NCBI GenBank assembly: GCA_037013495.1
Contig: CM072810.1
Coordinates: 36,981,843 to 37,045,842 of the forward strand
Length of the DNA stretch: 64,000 nt
Direction: 5' to 3'
Origin: Hippophae tibetana
Taxonomy: Eukaryota > Streptophyta > Magnoliopsida > Rosales > Elaeagnaceae
Position numbers and translations under genes: made by a program. Positions within the stretch are counted from its first letter, which is position 1. Each line of letters opens with the position of its first letter. Positions 62,501-64,000 of this stretch are shown here, one piece after another. A model generated the notes under the pieces. The model was not told the origin of the DNA. It ran no database searches and saw only the letters and a program-made list of their open reading frames with translations.

Positions 62501-64000
62501 GAGCGAAGCAATTTTGACACAATTGTTAGAATTGATGGATCTAATACCAATGAAGAGAAAATATCTATACTTTCCCATAGATTTACTAAATTTCTTAGAA
62601 AGAATAAACCCGTTTTTAGGGATTTAAAAAAAAGGTAATCCGATCTCCAAAATGATTATTTCAATGAATTTATAGTTGTATTTCTTCCAAGCAACTTCAA
62701 ACATTGTGGAGACCACCCATATAGGTATTTGGCCAAAAAATAAATCTAGAACTATGCAGCTGAACAAAAAATTTGAACTCTATATCATGCAAGAGGATGA
62801 AACTTTGAACAAATTCTACGCAGGTTTTTCAATCATTATCAACTAGCCGTACAATTTGGATGGCCCTATTTGGAAAAAAAAGTAGATTGAGAAAATTGTT
62901 GTTAGCCTACATTATCATTTCCAAGAAAAAGATACCTTGCTTAAATCCATATAGAAGGCCTGTGAACTTACTGTTAAATGAATCAGTTGGGAAATTATTC
63001 GAACTGCATTATTTGTTGCCAAGATGATAGCAATCCACTTTCGTGGACGGAAAGAGCTTGACTTTATAGACATCATGTATAGTGGTACGAGCGAAGCTAT
63101 TTTGAAACAATTGTTAGAAATGATGAATCTAATACCAATGAAGAGAAAATATCTATACTTTCCCATAGATTTACTAAATTTCTTAGAAAGAATAAACCCG
63201 TTTTTAGGGATTTAAGAAAAAGTAATCCGAGCTCTAAAATAATTATTGCAATGAATTTATAGTGGTATTTCTTCCAAGAAACTTCAAACATTTTGGAGAC
63301 CACTCATATATGCACTTGAACAAAAAACTAAATCTAGAACTATGCAGCTGAACATAAATTTTGAACTCTATATCGTGCAAGAGGATGAAACTTTGAACAA
63401 ATTCTATGCAGGTTTTTGAATCATTATCAACTACCCGTACAATTTGGGAAAAAAAGTAGATTGAGAAAATTGTTGTTAGCCTACATTATCATTTTCAAGA
63501 AAAAGATACCTTGCTTAAATCCATATAGAAGGCCTGTGAACTTACTGTTAAATGAATCAGTTGCGAAATTATTCGAACTGCATTATTTGTTGCCAAGATG
63601 ATAGCAATCCACTTTCGCGGATGGAAAGAGCTTGACTTTATAGACATCAAGTATAGTTGTACGAGCGAAGCTATTTTGACACAATTGTTAGAAATGATGA
63701 ATCTATTACCAATGAAGAGAAAATATCTATACCTTCCCATAGATTTACTAAATTTCTTAGAAAGAATAAACCCGTTTTTAGGGATTTAAAAAAAAGGTAA
63801 TCCGAGCTCTAAAATGATTATTTCAATGAATTTATAGTTGTATTTCTTCCAAGCGACTTCAATCATTTTGGAGACCACTCATATAGGCATTTGAGCAAAA
63901 AATTAAATCTAGAACTATGCGGCTGAACATAAATTTTGAACTCTATATCATGCAAGAGGATGAAACTTTGACCAAATTCTACGCTGGTTTTTCAATCAAT
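59507..64000 (+). repeat. Right flank: monomers M102-M109
   Basis: Anchors 59507 (deletion), 60096 (W), 60684 (W), 61273 (QQ), 61847 (deletion), 62436 (old type, AAGAAGATAGC), 63024 (R) and 63598 (deletion). 59507-60684 follows 43116-44293 at +16391 bp; 61067-61850 follows 45852-46635 at +15215 bp. The M107-M108 pair resembles 5522-6110 near the left edge. GTAGTGTGG at about 60738 and CATCATGTATAG at about 63072 are private. The window ends inside the next monomer. Confidence 0.8.
62676..62846 (+). pseudogene. gag remnant, N-half, broken by a TAC to TAG change
   Basis: Last N-preserving copy in the window. It matches the copy at 5762 over the gag-like stretch but has AACTAG where others have AACTAC, which stops the frame at 62844-62846. 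Without this change the frame would run on to the usual TAG after WKKK. With the R-type monomer that follows it forms a pair also seen near the left edge of the window. Confidence 0.5.

Larger units (their letters stand above)
1..64000 (+). repeat. Satellite array, ~589-bp monomer, 109 copies head to tail
   Basis: The sequence beginning ACTTTGAA at 1 returns at 590 and then throughout the window. The anchor ATGATAGCAATC (or a one-base variant) occurs at 223, 812, 1402, 1990, 2578 and so on to 63598, 109 times. Spacing is 588-590 bp, except 573-574 bp in sixteen copies with a 14-bp deletion. All copies have the same orientation and no unrelated sequence of any length separates them. Both ends of the window cut through the array, so its true length is unknown. 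Monomers differ mainly by point changes and one-base indels, and diagnostic variants repeat at multiples of 3, 4, 5 or 6 monomers, which is higher-order repeat organisation. A nuclear satellite of a plant is the best reading; a plastid, bacterial or rDNA spacer origin is not supported. Confidence 0.97.

Noticed and set aside
1..64000. CRISPR array or bacterial tandem repeat
   Set aside because: The whole 589-bp unit is conserved with no short repeat and variable spacer pattern, there are no cas genes, and the gag-like content is eukaryotic.
1..64000. Intact or nested LTR retrotransposons
   Set aside because: No LTR pair, primer-binding site, polypurine tract, protease, integrase or reverse transcriptase frame is seen; only one gag-like segment is repeated.
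1..64000. Tandem array of genuine small protein genes
   Set aside because: Each monomer has several in-frame stops in the gag-like frame, frame-changing one-base indels are fixed in most copies, and no conserved start or regulatory signal was found.
1..64000. rDNA spacer, tRNA cluster or telomeric repeat
   Set aside because: No rRNA or tRNA-like sequence and no TTTAGGG-type tandem runs are present. GTTTTTAGGG occurs once per monomer as part of the unit, not as a telomere repeat.

Overview
The whole 64 kb is one uninterrupted tandem array of a satellite with a monomer of about 589 bp. All copies lie head to tail on the same strand. A conserved site (the ATGATAGCAATC anchor, first at 223, last at 63598) recurs 109 times with spacings of 573-590 bp (mean about 587). 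I find no intact protein gene, rRNA, tRNA, CRISPR array, foreign transposon insertion or inverted segment. The many short open frames of 60-83 codons recur because the monomer recurs; they are not genes.

The monomer looks like a decayed piece of a Ty1/copia-type retrotransposon gag gene. One monomer subtype keeps an open frame with the gag-like stretch NIVETTHIGIW ... FELYIMQEDETLNKFYAGF, followed after a stop by IEKIVVSLHYHFQEKDT in the same frame. Another subtype keeps EEKISILSHRFTKFLRKNK, the basic segment that in plant copia gag proteins lies just before the zinc knuckle. No zinc knuckle, protease, integrase, reverse transcriptase or LTR is visible. This suggests that a gag segment of roughly 190 codons was captured and amplified as a satellite. 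The content (AT-rich, about one third G+C by hand count of the first line, plant-style copia gag, long array) points to a plant nuclear genome, probably a centromeric, pericentromeric or other heterochromatic block. The species cannot be told from the sequence.

Layout: 1-1372, loosely ordered old monomers; 1373-6080, a four-monomer unit of 2354 bp present twice; 6081-10231, mixed monomers with five- and six-monomer shifts; 10232-21426, a four-monomer higher-order repeat (HOR) of 2356-2357 bp in five copies, one contracted to three monomers; 21427-31999, rearranged descendants, the first monomers with a 14-bp deletion, and a patchwork monomer at 26124-27100; 32000-37861, two copies of a five-monomer HOR of 2931 bp; 37862-42541, two copies of a four-monomer HOR of 2340 bp; 43290-45641, a two-monomer 1176-bp duplication; 45642-49559, recombinant monomers; 49560-59506, a three-monomer HOR of 1754 bp that grew to four monomers (2343 bp) by a visible unequal exchange and was then copied again; 59507-64000, a mixed flank whose last part resembles the left edge of the window.

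The interest lies in how the array evolves: repeated unequal exchange in register, local homogenisation, CpG-type decay, and at least one monomer whose alternating parentage suggests either heteroduplex repair or an assembly collapse.
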